Source: Balamuthia mandrillaris (lineage: Eukaryota; Discosea; Longamoebia; Balamuthiidae). From it: a stretch of DNA of 64,000 nt. Below the pieces are notes generated by a model. The model was given only the letters and a program-made list of their open reading frames with translations, had not been told where the DNA came from and made no database searches. The translations under genes and the position numbers were made by a program. The stretch is taken from contig JAVKOQ010000027.1 of the NCBI GenBank assembly GCA_031835245.1, forward strand, positions 55,001 through 119,000. The letters are read 5' to 3'. The stretch's first letter is position 1. Every line of letters begins with the position of its first letter. Below, piece after piece: positions 1-12,528 of the stretch.

Positions 1-3000
1 CGTACGTTCTGCCCAAGAGCTCCTTGCCAATGAGATACTGATAGAGCGCGTTCACTCTCCATGCTCTCGGCTGCAGAATGGGAGCTTTCTCGCTATTTCT
101 CTGCATGGAGGAGCAGTAGCTGTGGGCCAACCTTCTGAACTTTTGGAGGTTCTGTGGCAGGAAAATGGAGGAAGGCTGCCTCTTCGCGATCGAAGGTGTG
201 TGGTGTTTGCAGTAGGTAGTTTGCTTCTTGGTAACCGAGGCTGCTTTCTTAGAGGAGGAAGAGGTGGAGTTTTCGCTGTTGCCAGTTTCCCAAGTGGTTG
301 GCTCTCCCGCTTCTCCATCTCTCTTGTTTGCCTCTTCGTCAGTTTCAACGTCTTCGTCATCTTCATCAGCATCTTTTTCTTTCTTCTCAGCAGCAATTGC
401 AGCAATTCGACTCACCAGTTCTTCATGTTGCTCTTTCAGCGAAGATGTAGCAGGAGAAGAAGAAGCAGACATCATCGTCTTCATAATTTCTTGGATTCTT
501 TCTTCCTTCTTCTTCTTGTCCTTACTCTCTGCGGCGGCCTTCTTCCTTGCCTCCCACAAGCTCACCAGAACATGTTCCCACAGAGCCAAATAACACTCGG
601 CCATCAAAGCGCTGCCGGAGGTGAAGGGCACTTTGAACCATGCAAACGTGGCGGAGCTGCAAACCGTACAGGCGGAGGTGGAAGATTCGGACTCAGGGTC
701 GTCCGAAGCAGCGGAGGAACCTGAACTTCCGGCAAACTCTATCTCGTTGACGAAGGGAAGTTGGTCGAGCTCTTGCCAGGCCTCCTCATACTGGCCAATC
801 CTCGTTCTGGCCAGGCATCTAAAGGCCGTAAACATCTTCCTCAAGTGCCACTCCTTCTGCCAGTTGGAGGCCAACCAGTTGGCCGTGTCCCAACAGGCGA
901 AATGGACCCTGTTGCGGTCCTCCATCATCTTGTCCACCAGAGGAACCACTCGCTCGGGGCATTCGTGGAGGAGGTGATGCACTTTGACAACCTTGTGGAG
1001 CACGTTGCGGCCGGCTTGCTTCTTGGCGCCGATGACATGTCCCACCTCCAACAGGTGGTGCTTCAGTTCCTTGCAGCGTTGCTTGGTCTTGTTGAAGTTG
1101 CCTTTGAGGTAACAGGCCCAAGCCATGCAGAAGATGGCGTAGAAGTGGAGATACTCCTTTGGATTCGGTTGTTGTTGCAAGGCTTGGATAGAGGTGCGTT
1201 TGCCGTTCTTCGTGAGCATCATCGTGGTTCGATCATCCACAGCGTTACCGTTATTGTTGTTGCTGTTGTTCAGAGCGCCTAGTTGCCATTCGTTCATGGC
1301 AGCAACGCAGAGCTGTTTGGCAGTGTGGCAGTGGCCGAGCGCCAAGGAGTCCATCACGTAGGACAAGAAGAACTGACCCACGCTGTCATCCACGCTGTCC
1401 ACGTTTTGCAGCTGCTTCTGAGCGAGAGCGAACCAGTAGCCCGGCAGCAGGAACGGCAGGAACAAGCGATAGAGATGACCCTTTGTGCGAGCGTAGGGCA
1501 GGTCCTCTCTTCGGTTGACGTGACGATGGAAGGCGACGCTGGAGTAGATGGAGAGCAGGCGAGAGGCTTTCGTTCCCACCTTCATCGCGATGACCTGCTG
1601 CGAGGACGGGGAGGAAGACCTCTTTTGTTGCCTCTTCTTTCTTCTCCGCTTGGACTTGATGGAAGAAGAGGAGGAAGTCGGGGAAGAGGTGTCCAGCTCG
1701 CCGAGGATCTGCAAGGGAGTGGCTTGTTGACCGAGTTTTAAGCCTTGAAGAGCAGACGAAGTGGCGGCAGTACCAGCTTGTTGCTTAAGAACGGCAGGAA
1801 CCTTCTCGGAGGAGGCATCGATGGACTCCGCGATGTTTAAAGCGTAGAGCAAGAAGTAGAGGTGACGAACTCCTCCCACTTGGAAAGAGAGGTGGAAGTA
1901 CAGATCGGAGAGCTTGCACACCAAGTCATGATGAGTGACCAACAACACTTGCTTCTTCTTCATCTTCATCGCTGTCCTCAGCGATGAAACGTTACCACCA
2001 TCGTCCTTCTTTCTCTCTTCCTCAGAAGCAGGGACCTTGAAGATCTGATGAAGAGGGAAGTAGAGGTCCTTTCCTCCATAAATGCGGTGGCCCAGTTGGT
2101 CTAACCATATGCCAGGTCCCATGCGGTGCAACAGCTGCGTCAGGACCTGCCAACACAAGTCCAGGAAGAGCAGAGGCCCAAAGCGAGCGGCTGGGTCGAA
2201 GCACAGCTCGGCAGGAATGTCGAAGCAGGTAGCGGCACGTGCCATGTGCTTCAGGTACCTTCGGCTCTCCGCTCCCGATTGCAGCAAGTTCCGCTGCATC
2301 TTTTCCATGTGGCGAAGACCCTCGCGAATGCGACGACGATGGTGACGACTGTTGGGACGCGAGGTGGAGCGGAGGCTCATCATGGGGCCAGGGAAGAAGA
2401 GCATCACGAGGAAGGCGAGGTTAGTGAGGACCAGGCACCACCAGAAGGACAGCCAGGGCAAGGAGGCGTTCAAAAAGCCGGCAGTGGTGTGAATGCCCGC
2501 CGTAAACATGGAAGAGAGCCACATCAACGGCCACAAAAGCACGTACATCCACCACATGTTGTTGTTATCGTCCACAACGTTGGTAACGGTGGTGGGATCG
2601 TCTTGCGCAGTCAAAGTACGAACGGAAGAGGAGGTCGTGGCGGAGAAAAGAGAGGTGGAAGAGGTGATGGGAGTGGAAGGATCGACGGTGGCAGGAAGCA
2701 AGAAAGTAAAGAGAAAGCCGAAGGTGGCAGCGAAGACGAACAACATGCGGGTGCTGTTGATTGCAGGGGAGACCAAGCTGACCACTGGCTGTGATGAGCT
2801 CCTTCCCGAAGAAAGAGAAGAAGCGGAGGAAGAATGGTGGTGATGAGAGTGGGAAGGAGGAATGTCCGAGAAGGAAAGACGATGATGAGGTCCCTCTATG
2901 GTAGAGGAGGCAGAGGAAGAAACACCGCTCATGCTCATCGATTCTCTCCTGGAGTTTGGATTCGAACTGTCCTCGCTGCGATGGATCAAAGAGGACCAGG

Positions 3001-5312
3001 CAGAAGCCATATTGTCGTTGTTATGACCCGCATCCTCCTCGTTTCCAAAGCCAACAGAAGCAGGAGCCAGCTCTACGTGGAATGAAGCCGGCGAAGAAGA
3101 GCCAGAGGAAGAGGTCTGCATTTGTGGCGGCGGCATGTGCGGTTGGTGGTGATACGGGTAATGAGGTTGCTGATGAGGATGATCCGAAGGAACAGGGGAG
3201 GGAGACGGAGAAGACGACGTCGAAGATTGCTGTGCCTGCGGCGCTACGCCCATCTGCCGAAGCTGTGACTTCAGCGCTTGGTTTTGGTTCTTGAGATAGT
3301 TGATGTAGTCTACAGCGGTCAGAAGGAGGGTCGCTTTGGTGGGTTTGATCTTCAGGTTCTTGGGGAGACTGTCATTGAGTTGGCTGAAGCAGTCGCCGAG
3401 CTCCTTACGGCGTTGTCTTTCGGTAGCTACCTTCTTCTTCTTAGCTTCCTGTTTCCCTACTGGCTTTGCTCTTTTCCTGTTTAACAGTTATTTGTGTTTG
3501 TACTTTAGTTACTTGCTTCTCTCTCACACACACAAGAAACAAGGAGCGAACGTACTTTCGTTTGCGGACGATTGGTTGCAAGTCAACAACCTCTTCTTCA
3601 TCCTCTTCGTCGAAGCGCCGCGGGCTTTGCTCCTCTTCTTCGGCGGTCTCGTACGAAGCTGCAGAGGGAATAAACGGCGGGTACGAGATGTTCATTCCTT
3701 GAGACGATGAAGACGAGGATGAAGCTGTCGTTTGCTGCGGCGGCGGTGAATGCTCTTCCATTTCGCTCATCATCATGGCCAACATGGACGAGGAAGAACT
3801 GGAAGCAACCGATTGTTGTGGTGGAAGCAAAGTTGGAGGAGAAGGAGCTCTGAAGCGAAGACTTCCATCAACGGCAGACGAGGAGGAAGAAGATGGAGAG
3901 GTAGAGGGAGGAACAAAGGTAGGGATTGGAGGGTAGGAAGGAGGCGAAGAGGAAGCAGAGGAAGTGATAGGAGTAAAGAGATAGTGTGAGGGAGGCGCAT
4001 GCGAAGAGCCAGCGGGGGAGAAAGCAGAGGAGGGATGGATCGGAGTGGCAGTGAAGGAAGGAGCAAAGATCTTCCTGCTATCGGCCTCATTGGAGGCATG
4101 GAATACTAAGGCGCCGCTGCCACTTCCCCCTTCTTCTGTGCTTTTTCTTCCTCCCCTTCCGCTTCCTCTTCCAGAGAGAGCAGCAGAGGTGGGAATGATT
4201 TGATGCGGCGATGTCCTCTTCTTCGCCGGAGGTTGGAACTGAGGCTGAGGTCGCGGAAGATGTTGAAGCTGATGTTGTTGCAGTTGCTGCTGTGGCGACT
4301 GCTGTGGCTGTTGCTGGCCCTGCGGAAGGAGACAATGATCGCAGGCGCATGGAGAAGTACTTGGGGAAGGCGACTGGTAGGACTCTTCTTTGCTTTCCTG
4401 CTTCAACATGCTCACAACCGACATAGGAGAAGATGAGGCGAAAGAAGAGGAAGTGGTAGAAGATGTTACGTTTGAACTTGTGGTCGTAACGGAAGAAGCA
4501 GGAGACGAGGAGGAGGAAGAAGAGGCCGGAGAGGAAGAAGAGGAAGAAACGGAGATATGAGAATTGTGAGCGTTGTGAATGGGTGGCCCTGCTGGTGATG
4601 AAGAAGAAGAAGAGGAAGCTGATCTTCTAGGCGTGAAGCTCTGCGATAACATCGAGGGCGAAGAAGAAACACCAGTGGCGGAATCGGTTCCGATCCGATG
4701 CGGCGAAGAGGGAGGGGAGGACAACGAAGAATCCGACTCTGGGTCGCGGTCGTGCCCCTCTTTTTTCGGGAGTAGAGGAGATACAGAGGGAGAGGTCAAA
4801 GACGACGACAACGACGACAGAGCGGCAGAACTTGCTATTAATGGAATCGCTGTCGGTAACGTCGGTGCGTTCAAAGCGGCCATCGTTGTTGTTGTGGTTA
4901 TGGTTGTCGATTGCTCAACCAACTCGCCAGAAGAGGAAGAAGAAGCGAAGCGAAGAAACGGATCGATTACAGAAACAGAAGAAGACGGCATTGCGAGCTC
5001 TGCTATGAGATCTTCCGACGAGGTGAAGCAAGAGGAGGGGGCCGCGGAGGAGACGCCCGAAGAGGAGGGGGATTGCAGGCCAGGGAAGCAAAAGTTCTCC
5101 TCGTCCTCCTCCTCGTGGTGGGAGGAGAGGTCGTCCCAGGAGAGCATTTCGGGCTCTTGGCGAGAGATGGCAAAGTTGTCATCGTCGTATTCCTGAGAGA
5201 AGGGGGAAGAGGTGGACGAGGTGAAGTCTTCTTCCAAAGGTACGCCCCCTCGTCCTTCTCCTTGCCCTCCTCTGCTTCCTCCTCCATAGAAGGAAGAGGA
5301 AGGAGAGTCCAT
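1..5312 (-). CDS. SREBP-like membrane-anchored bHLH transcription factor (3' end beyond window)
   Basis: Two exons: 5312-3556 and 3476 to the left edge, with a 79-bp GT-AG intron whose phase fits. Residues 1-580 are a Ser-rich, acidic, activation-domain-like region. A basic stretch (KRKKRAKP, KKKK) then leads into a bHLH at about 602-655 (ERQRRKELGDCF, then KATLLLTAVDYINYL). TM1 is near 829-850 and a second hydrophobic stretch starts near 893, with a loop of about 42 residues between them. More than 800 further residues follow; they contain a segment resembling the SREBP regulatory domain (VCKLSDLY, then LLYALNIAES). The residues before TM1 (NSTRMLFV) recall the site-2 protease context, and RTLT in the loop fits a site-1 protease site. 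SREBPs are ER-held sterol regulators released by proteolysis; that role is inferred here. The basic region has Arg where animal SREBPs carry their special Tyr. A bHLH protein with unrelated membrane segments is the alternative. The start is the first ATG after an A/T-rich leader. Confidence 0.72.
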
Positions 5313-5366
5313 TTTTTTAAAAAAACGGTTCAAACTAACCAAAAAAAAAATATGTGAGCAATAACG

Positions 5367-5398
<32 letters not shown>

Positions 5399-7034
5399 AC
5401 AGAAGAGAGTAACAGCAGAGACGGAAAGAGAAAGAAATACCTGTTCTCTTGTGGCTCTTCTTCTTTTTTTTCTATTTTAAAAAAATAACATAAACTCCCA
5501 GAACAGTATAAATAGGCCTTTAAAAACAAAAAGGAGAGGAAGGGCTACCGCTCGCGCCTCCTCTGCCACACCCTCTTTAAAAAAAAAAAAAGAGATTTCT
5601 CTATCGTGCGCGAAACAAACTACCCAGCCACACAGAATAAACAAGAGGGCACCGTAACAAGACCGCGTTAGCACAAATAGAATGAATGAACATTCTTTTT
5701 TTTATTCCGATTTAAATTACCCCATGGTAAAAGAACGGGGACAGAAGACGTCCGGTTTTGCATTAGAGATAATAGAAGAGAACGGGTTTGGTTCGTTTCA
5801 CATTCGAACCTAATAGATATCTTGTCGGGATTGCAACAGGGCTTCAGGAAGGCAAGAATATGTCTACAATAAAACGAATGTTAGCACTGGACACTTTTTG
5901 AGCATATTGCGAGTCGCACGAATTCATTCGAGCAAGTTTTAGTCATCAAGGCTTTAATCAAGATATTAATTGCGTATTAAATGAATGATTAACATATAAG
6001 GCAGGCACAGCAATGCTCTTATTGGCGGCAACAAAATATAAGTACCGTTCGATTAGGGTGATGGCACGAGGCCTCCAACAAAAGAGAAAGTCCGCGTGGT
6101 CTTTGCGACTCTTTCGTTTGTTTATTTTGTTCTGATCCTTCCTCTTGTTCTGTTGTGTTTTCTTTTTCGTTGTTGTTGTCTATGGGTGGTCTGGACCACA
6201 CAGGAACATGTGGCATGTGCTCTGCATGTGGATCATCTGGTGACTCGTGTTTATCTCACCCTGCTTATTCAATAAAGTTGAAGCGGTGAACTTTTATTTG
6301 AAAGAACGAACAAACCAAAGCCGTATGGCATTAGCAATTTTTTTGAGAATAAAGAGGACCTCTTTTATCGGAGTATTCTTCTCCTTTTTTTGCTGTTCAC
6401 CTCCGTTATCTTGTCTGTCTCCCTCTCGGCCCCCTTTCTCTCCTCGTTCTATTGCTCTCGCTCTCCTCTCTCACTCTCTCCCCCTAATACCCTCTGCACT
6501 CTTCTCTTCTCTCCTCACCTCTCTCTGTCCTCTGGCTCTTTCATCGCACCTCCCTCTCTCCTCGCTCCTCTCTCATGCCCTCTGTACTCTCTCCTCTCCT
6601 CACCTCTGTCCCTCTCCTCTTCTCGCTCTATCTCTCCCCTCCTTTCTTCCCTCTTTTCTCTTCCATCTCCGTTTTCTCATCCTCCCCGGTTGGTCTCTAA
6701 CCCTCTCCTGGCCTCTCCTCTCCCTTTGCCAGGATGGAAGCGTTCACGTCTGAGCCTCCACCGCCATACCCCTTCGCCCAATAACTCTTTTATGGATGGC
6801 ACATTATATCGTGTAATGTAATTATGAGTATAATGATTGTTGGTCGCACTTTAATGCGTTAAAAAAAATAAAATAAACGATACGAGAAAGGCGTTACAAG
6901 AACAATAGCAAGAGAGAGAGGGTCAGAAAGAGAAGGAAAAAAAATAAATAAAAAAGAGAGCTTTTGTCTTCTCTCCTTCTTCTTCTTTCCTTCCTCTCGT
7001 TCATGCTTTTAATCTCTATAATATAGAAAAAAAA
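5313..7034. other. Intergenic region between divergent genes
   Basis: This is the shared upstream region of the SREBP-like gene (-) and the kinase gene (+). A (GA)n tract lies at about 5370-5400, inside the presumptive leader of the minus-strand gene. The stretch 6380-6740 is an imperfect CT-rich tract with open frames made only of Ser, Leu and Pro, which I do not regard as coding. A/T-rich sequence with a TATA-like stretch (ctataatatag) directly precedes the plus-strand ATG. No RNA gene was recognised. Confidence 0.5.
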
Positions 7035-9341
7035 ATGAGTGACCCCAAAAGTTCTTCTTCTACGCCATCATCATCAACAGCACCTTATTGCCTTCTCTCC
7101 CCTCTTTCCTCCGAGTCCGAAGACAACAACAGCTCTGCACATGGCCCTAAAGTCATTCGTGGCATTCCCTCTCAACGCGGCAAACATCGCCACCCGATCC
7201 CTCTCGTCTTCACCTCTCCCTCCGCCTCGCCCACCTCTTCTGGCTCTTTTTCTGCTTTGGGTCGTTCTTCCTCTTCTTCTTCTTCGACCGCTTCAAAGCT
7301 GTCTCCACAGACCGATCGAAGAAACGCAAGCAACGAGGAGGAAGCGAGTTTGACGAGAGCGGAGCTGCTGAGAAGAATATTGCAGCAGGAGGAGGAGAGG
7401 GAGCGGGAGAGAGAGAGCTTGAGACAGGCTGAACGTTTGTACCTCCAGAAAAATCAACAACAACAAGAACAACAACCGCCGCAAACAAAAGAGCAAGACC
7501 CAACGCTCTTTTGGGAGTGGCCTCGCAGAAGAATATCTGCTTCTTTGCCTACTCCCGCTGCTTCTTCCTTGCCTTCCTCTTATTCTCCTTCTCCTGCTCC
7601 TTCTCCTTCTTCTCCTGCTTCGTCGTCTTCAAGAGAAGAAGCACTGGTTGGAGGAGGTTTCCTGGACTCTTCCACTTCCGTGCCAATCGTGTTACCTCGA
7701 GCGGAACCCTTTGCTTCGTCTTCCTCTCCCTCTCCATCGACAATATCCTCCTCCGATTCTTCTGTATCGACAACAAGAGACAGAGCGGCCGAGAGAGAAC
7801 ATAACAACCACAACCACAACAACAACAACAACAACAAAAGAAGCAGTTCTTCCTCCTCTCTTCTCATCAACAAGCCAGAAATAGGACTGCACTCGGGTCG
7901 TTTCTCGCTTAAAGCAGAACAAGAAGATGAAGTTGAAGAGGAGGAGGAGAAGGAGGAAAAAGAAGAAGAAGACGAGGCAAGAGCGGAACAACAGAAAGGA
8001 GAATGGATGATGACGTTAGAGAATAGGATCGGAGCTGATAGTGGAAGGATGAGTCGCGACATGTTTGGCCTACTTTCTTTTGGCGAGGAAAGCAAACCGG
8101 ATACGAAAGCAAAAGAGAAGAAGAGCAAGAAGAGCAAGAAGCAGAAGAAGCAAAGCATTGTATGGGAATATGGAGGAGATGAGAAGACGAATGTGGGAGG
8201 ATGCCAGTCGTTGTTGAGCGTTCCAACGCTTAAAACGAGACCCAAAAGTTTTGACGGCGGTTCCTTAGGTAACGCTTCCTTCGTTCGTGTTCTTGTTCTT
8301 TTTCTGCTCCCTTCGTCATTCTGTTTGTAGCTCTGTTCGCTGCTTCTCGTTCTCTCTCCGTCGGTCTCTTCTCTTTGCTGTTTGCTGACGTTCGTTTGTA
8401 TGACTAAAACAGTGCGAGAAGAGGTCAAAGAAGCCGAACTCAGGGAAACCATTTCGGATAGAGAGCTTCGCAGAAGGATGAAACAAACCATCCTGGACAA
8501 CAACAGTAAAAGAAAAGCAAGACTCCAACGAGAACAGCGATCCAAAGACTTGAAAGCAACAATGACGAAGATGCTTTCTGCTTCCGCCGATAACAACAAA
8601 GTTGGAAAGAAGGAGAAAGAGAAGAAGAAGAAGCAGCAGCAACAGAAGAAGAAGGAGGATAAGAATGAAGAAAGCGATGACTCCTCTTTGTCATCATCTT
8701 CTTCTTCGGTTGTCGCCTATACATTACAAGGACAAAAGCTGAACAAAGTTCAAGTGCAAAAGATACAAGAACAACAACGAAGAAGAAGAGGAAAATCATT
8801 CGGCAGCGATGAAAGCGCAGACATAAACGACGACGAGGAAGACAAAGATATCAGCGATAAAGAAGAGGGAAGAGACGACGAAGAAGAACAAACGAACGAA
8901 AATGAAGATGAAGATGATGAAGATAGTAGTAGTTGGTGGACAGAAGGTTCGGATGAAGAAGATGATGAGGCAGAAGAAAGACGAAGCGCAGCAAAGAAAA
9001 CTGTGGGGTTAAGTTACGGTGGAGTCAAAGTGGAGCCACTGTACCACGAATTGTCCATTGAGGAGCTGAAGATGGAGCCGACTCCATTTGCCAAAGGCGC
9101 CTTTGGGAAGCTTTACAAAGCTCATTGGCATGAAGTCGAATGTGCTGGTTCGTGTTTCTGAAGCCTTCCTTCTTTCTTTTTCGTATTATGACTCCTCTTT
9201 CTCTTGTTGTTTGTTATCATTTAGTGAAAGTGTTAAACTCTCCTGTGGAATGTGAGAAAGACATTGAAGAGTTTCGTAGGGAAGCGACCCTTATGGAGTT
9301 TGTATCTTTCCTGTATTCCACTCTCTGTTCATTTGTCCTTA

Positions 9342-9387
<46 letters not shown>

Positions 9388-10373
9388 AAAATAACAGGAA
9401 ACTAGGTCGTCACCCCAATGTGGTCACTTTCTATGGAGCAGGCTCCAAAGGCAATCCGCTGTATCTGGTCATGGAGCATGCTAAGCTGGGCTCTATGTAC
9501 GACCTTCTAGTCAATCCGAAAACCAGAAGAGACGACGTTCCTTGGAGGGTCGTTGTTAAGCTTTTGTTGGATGTGGCCAGAGGCATCAGTTACCTTCATA
9601 GAGAAAATGTTATTCACAGGTACCGTCTCTCTTTTATTTTTAAGCGGCTTCTTTCTCAATAACTTTCTCACTTCCTTTCTTTTTCTTTTTCTTTTTTCTT
9701 TTTCTTTTTTCTTTTTCTTTTTTCTTTTCTTTTTCTTTTTCTTTTCTTTTTCTTTCTTTTCTTTTTCTTTTTCTTTCTCTTTTTCTTTCTCTTTCTCTTT
9801 CTCTTTCTCTTTCTCTTTCTCTTTTGTTACACAACGTTACACAGAGATTTAGCAGCTCGTAATATATTAGTGCAAGGACCGATCAGTCGTCCGGTGGCAC
9901 TTGTGGCCGACTTTGGGTTGTCTCGGGTCAAGTCCGCAATGTTCACCCACGCCAGCACTTCCACCGCTGTTGGGGCTGTCAAGTACGTCCTCGCTTTCAT
10001 CCTTTCTTGGTGTGGTGTTTGTTTAAGCTTCTTTTTGTTCATGTTTGTCTCCAAAAAAAAAGGTGGATGGCTCCAGAAGCGTTGGACCGATTAGAGTACT
10101 CGGAGCGTTCTGATGCTTGGGTAAATGCCTCTTCTCGTTGCTCCTTCTTGTTGACTCTTTCTTTCTTAACTGTGGAGGGAAAAAAAAATAGAGTTTTGGT
10201 GTATTATTGTGGGAAGTATGTACAAAGCAAACGCCATGGTCTGAATATTCCGACCTCAACACCGTCGTTCGAGTGTTGGAACAGCGACACCTGCCCATTC
10301 CTTCCGACTGTAATCCCATTCTAGCCAAGTTGATGGAAAAGTGTTTCAACTTTGATCCTCATGCGAGGTTTTT

Positions 10374-10422
<49 letters not shown>

Positions 10423-10788
10423 TTCCTCTCTTTCTCCTTTTGTTCTTTTGGTAACGTTGTTCAAACCTTGTTTTTTTTTTCACACAATAGACCCGACTTT
10501 GATGTTATAACACGACGCTTGACCCTTTATTTGGAGCGACTGAAGGAGATAGAGCAAATGAGCGTTATATCGGAATCCGAACTCAACATCAACAGCGACA
10601 AAGCAACCCGGTTACATTCCTTGAGCAGCGGAGACACGAGAAAAGGAGGAGGAGGACAAAAGGAAGAGGAGCATGAAGCGAACGTCAAGAAAGGCGCCGA
10701 GTTCTACGTTGGCCCTAAAGCTCAAGAAGCCCCAGGTGGCGGAAAGCTAGGACAAAAAGTCAACTTCTTGCGCCACCTCCTCGAATAA
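7035..10788 (+). CDS. TKL/tyrosine-kinase-like protein kinase with long disordered N-terminus
   Basis: Eight exons: 7035-8268, 8413-9147, 9225-9297, 9398-9619, 9845-9982, 10063-10120, 10192-10367 and 10491-10788. They sum to 2934 nt, or 977 residues. The first 630 residues are low complexity (Ser, Glu, Lys, Gln) with an acidic run near 590-620. The kinase domain has the loop AKGAFGKLY, lysine K658 (CAVKVL), the catalytic loop HRDLAARN (D756), DFG at 777-779 and the APE equivalent MAPEA, then SFGVLLWEV. HRDLAARN and SFGVLLWEV are typical of tyrosine or tyrosine-kinase-like enzymes, which are abundant in amoebae. The first glycine of the glycine loop is Ala; all catalytic residues are present, so activity is expected. 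The substrate and upstream signal cannot be read. A short tail of about 90 residues follows. Introns carry CT or TTTTTC tracts before the acceptors. Confidence 0.85.
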
Positions 10789-11174
10789 CAAAGGAGAACA
10801 GCAAAAGAGTTGAGTTACGCATGTTTTATTTAATTTAATCTTTGATGTTGCATTGGGCAAGAGATACACTTGCTGCTCTGTTTCAGAGAGTAAAGCCAGG
10901 CTTTTCCATACCATAACAATGACTGATTATGCTTTGTTCCGCCTTGATGAAAAGAGGTACATAAAAGATAAACATGAACAAACCCTGTCCTTTGTGGATT
11001 GTCAGTGATAGATGCGACCTCGCTTCGAAGAATTCAACTCATAAAGGTCATACTCTCGCCATTCGCAAGGAGAAACGTGCAAACAAGCAGCGTACACCGC
11101 AGCACTTGTGCGTGCTGAACCCATTGCCTCTGGTCACTCGTGTTCTCTCCTCCGCATACCGGAACAAAAAGAAA
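10789..11174. other. Intergenic, downstream of kinase gene
   Basis: A/T-rich 3' flank of the kinase gene leading to the 5S rRNA gene. Short open frames are present but none resembles a protein. I see no other feature. Confidence 0.4.
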
Positions 11175-11190
11175 GGGAAAAAACAAAAAA
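11175..11190 (-). terminator. Pol III terminator of 5S rRNA
   Basis: On the minus strand the 5S gene is followed at once by TTTTTTGTTTTTT. Such T-runs end RNA polymerase III transcription. Confidence 0.75.
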
Positions 11191-11308
11191 GGATACAGCA
11201 CGATGGATTCCCGGGTGGTCACCCACCCCAGTACTAACATCGCCTGGCGGAGCTTAACTTCGCTGATCGGACGGGAAGCGGTGCTTTCTCCGCAGTGTGG
11301 CCGTATCC
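11191..11308 (-). rRNA. 5S ribosomal RNA
   Basis: The minus strand, from GGATACGGCC to GTGCTGTATCC, gives 118 nt with complementary ends (GGATAC/GTATCC). The conserved loop segments CGAAGTTAAGC and TTAGTACTGGGGTGGG are present; they correspond to the usual eukaryotic 5S A-box/C-box region. The sequence is very close to the Acanthamoeba 5S rRNA as I remember it. It is a single copy among protein genes, so 5S genes are at least partly dispersed in this genome. An alignment against Rfam RF00001 would confirm it. Confidence 0.95.
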
Positions 11309-11864
11309 GATTTTACCCACTATCAACAATAAAGCATACCAATCGTGGATTGTTGTCGACGTACAAAAGAAAAAAGGCCATAAAATTAGACCTTACTATG
11401 GCGCATCACAGCCTATTTTTTTGATTGTTGATTGGTGGTTTGAAGCTATTGGAATGTCTACATTATTGAACTGATTTTCTATTGGTAGAAAAAATTCTAG
11501 TCGACGAAACATCTTGTCTACAATAATAGTGACATCACACACCCAAAAAGAGAAAACGTCCACATAAAAATGATGACGTAAGTGTCCACAAAAAATCCAA
11601 ATAAATAATAAAAAAAGAAAAAGTCAAAGAAGAAATTTTGGTCGACCAAAAGAGAGAGAAGGAAGCAGGCAGCAGGCAGAGGGAAGCATAGACCAAAAAA
11701 CACACAGAAAGTAAGTGTCAAGGTGTAAGAAAACAAAGCAACAAAACGACAAAGAAGAGGCAGAAAAATTTCGAGCAAGCTCATTGTCAAACAGCCGTCG
11801 TGCCACGACACACACCACAATTGCACAAAAATTTGTGTGAAAAAAAAAACAGAGCAGTGCAGTG
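11309..11864. other. Intergenic with partial dispersed repeat
   Basis: Sequence at about 11410-11450 (GATTGGTGGTTTGAAG) matches the core of the 102-bp repeat described at 23006 and 38701. GTCGAC hexamers occur at 11355, 11500 and 11641. The rest, up to the F-box ATG at 11865, is an A-rich leader or promoter region with no open frame I would support. Confidence 0.5.
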
Positions 11865-12495
11865 ATGGAGGATCCCTCAGCAACCCCCGCCACCACCCCC
11901 GGCGCGAGCGAGGAGGAAGGGCCTCTGGTTCAACTCCCTTTGGAGCTGTTGTCCCACATATTCAGCTTCGTGGAGACGAGCCAGCTCTACCCGCAATGCT
12001 TCCTCGTCTGCCGCAAGGTCCTGGCCGTGCTCCAGGACGACGTCTTCTGGAAGGAACGTTGCCAGCGGGACCTCGGCATTGACGCCCTCCTGGAGCCCTC
12101 CACCACATGGCTTGACAACTACCAACGTAGCTCTCCACTTCTCCTCAACTCCTCTCTCTTCTCTCTCTTCTCTCTTGCTTCTCTCTTGCTTCTCTCTCGC
12201 TTCTCTTCATCTCTTCTCTTCTCTCGCTTCTCTCTCGCTTCTCTCTTCTCTCTTCCTCATTTTTTTCTTCAAGACAATCTGTACATGTGGGACCCAGAGC
12301 ATGCGACGGTGTCGATGTCGGCGCAAGCCAACTATGCGGGGCACCCTGGTCGCAGCGTGGCCACCAACGTGGTGAGAGAGGGCGAGAACAGGAACTTCAT
12401 CATTGATGGCAGCGTTGCCTTGTGGGAGGGCAGGTGCGTTCGTTTAGCGGTGCTTAGAGGGCTTATTTCTTTCTCTCTCTCTCTCTCTCTCTCAT

Positions 12496-12528
<33 letters not shown>

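Noticed and set aside
6247-6821. Open frames rich in Ser, Leu and Pro upstream of the kinase
   Set aside because: They come from an irregular CT-rich tract; no ATG context, domain or splice structure supports a gene.
7580-8599. 339-codon minus-strand frame opposite the kinase N-terminus
   Set aside because: Low-complexity antisense of Ser/Glu-rich coding sequence, and it spans the kinase intron.
10974-11424. Small open frames around the 5S gene
   Set aside because: They overlap the 5S rRNA and its flanks and have no homology signal.
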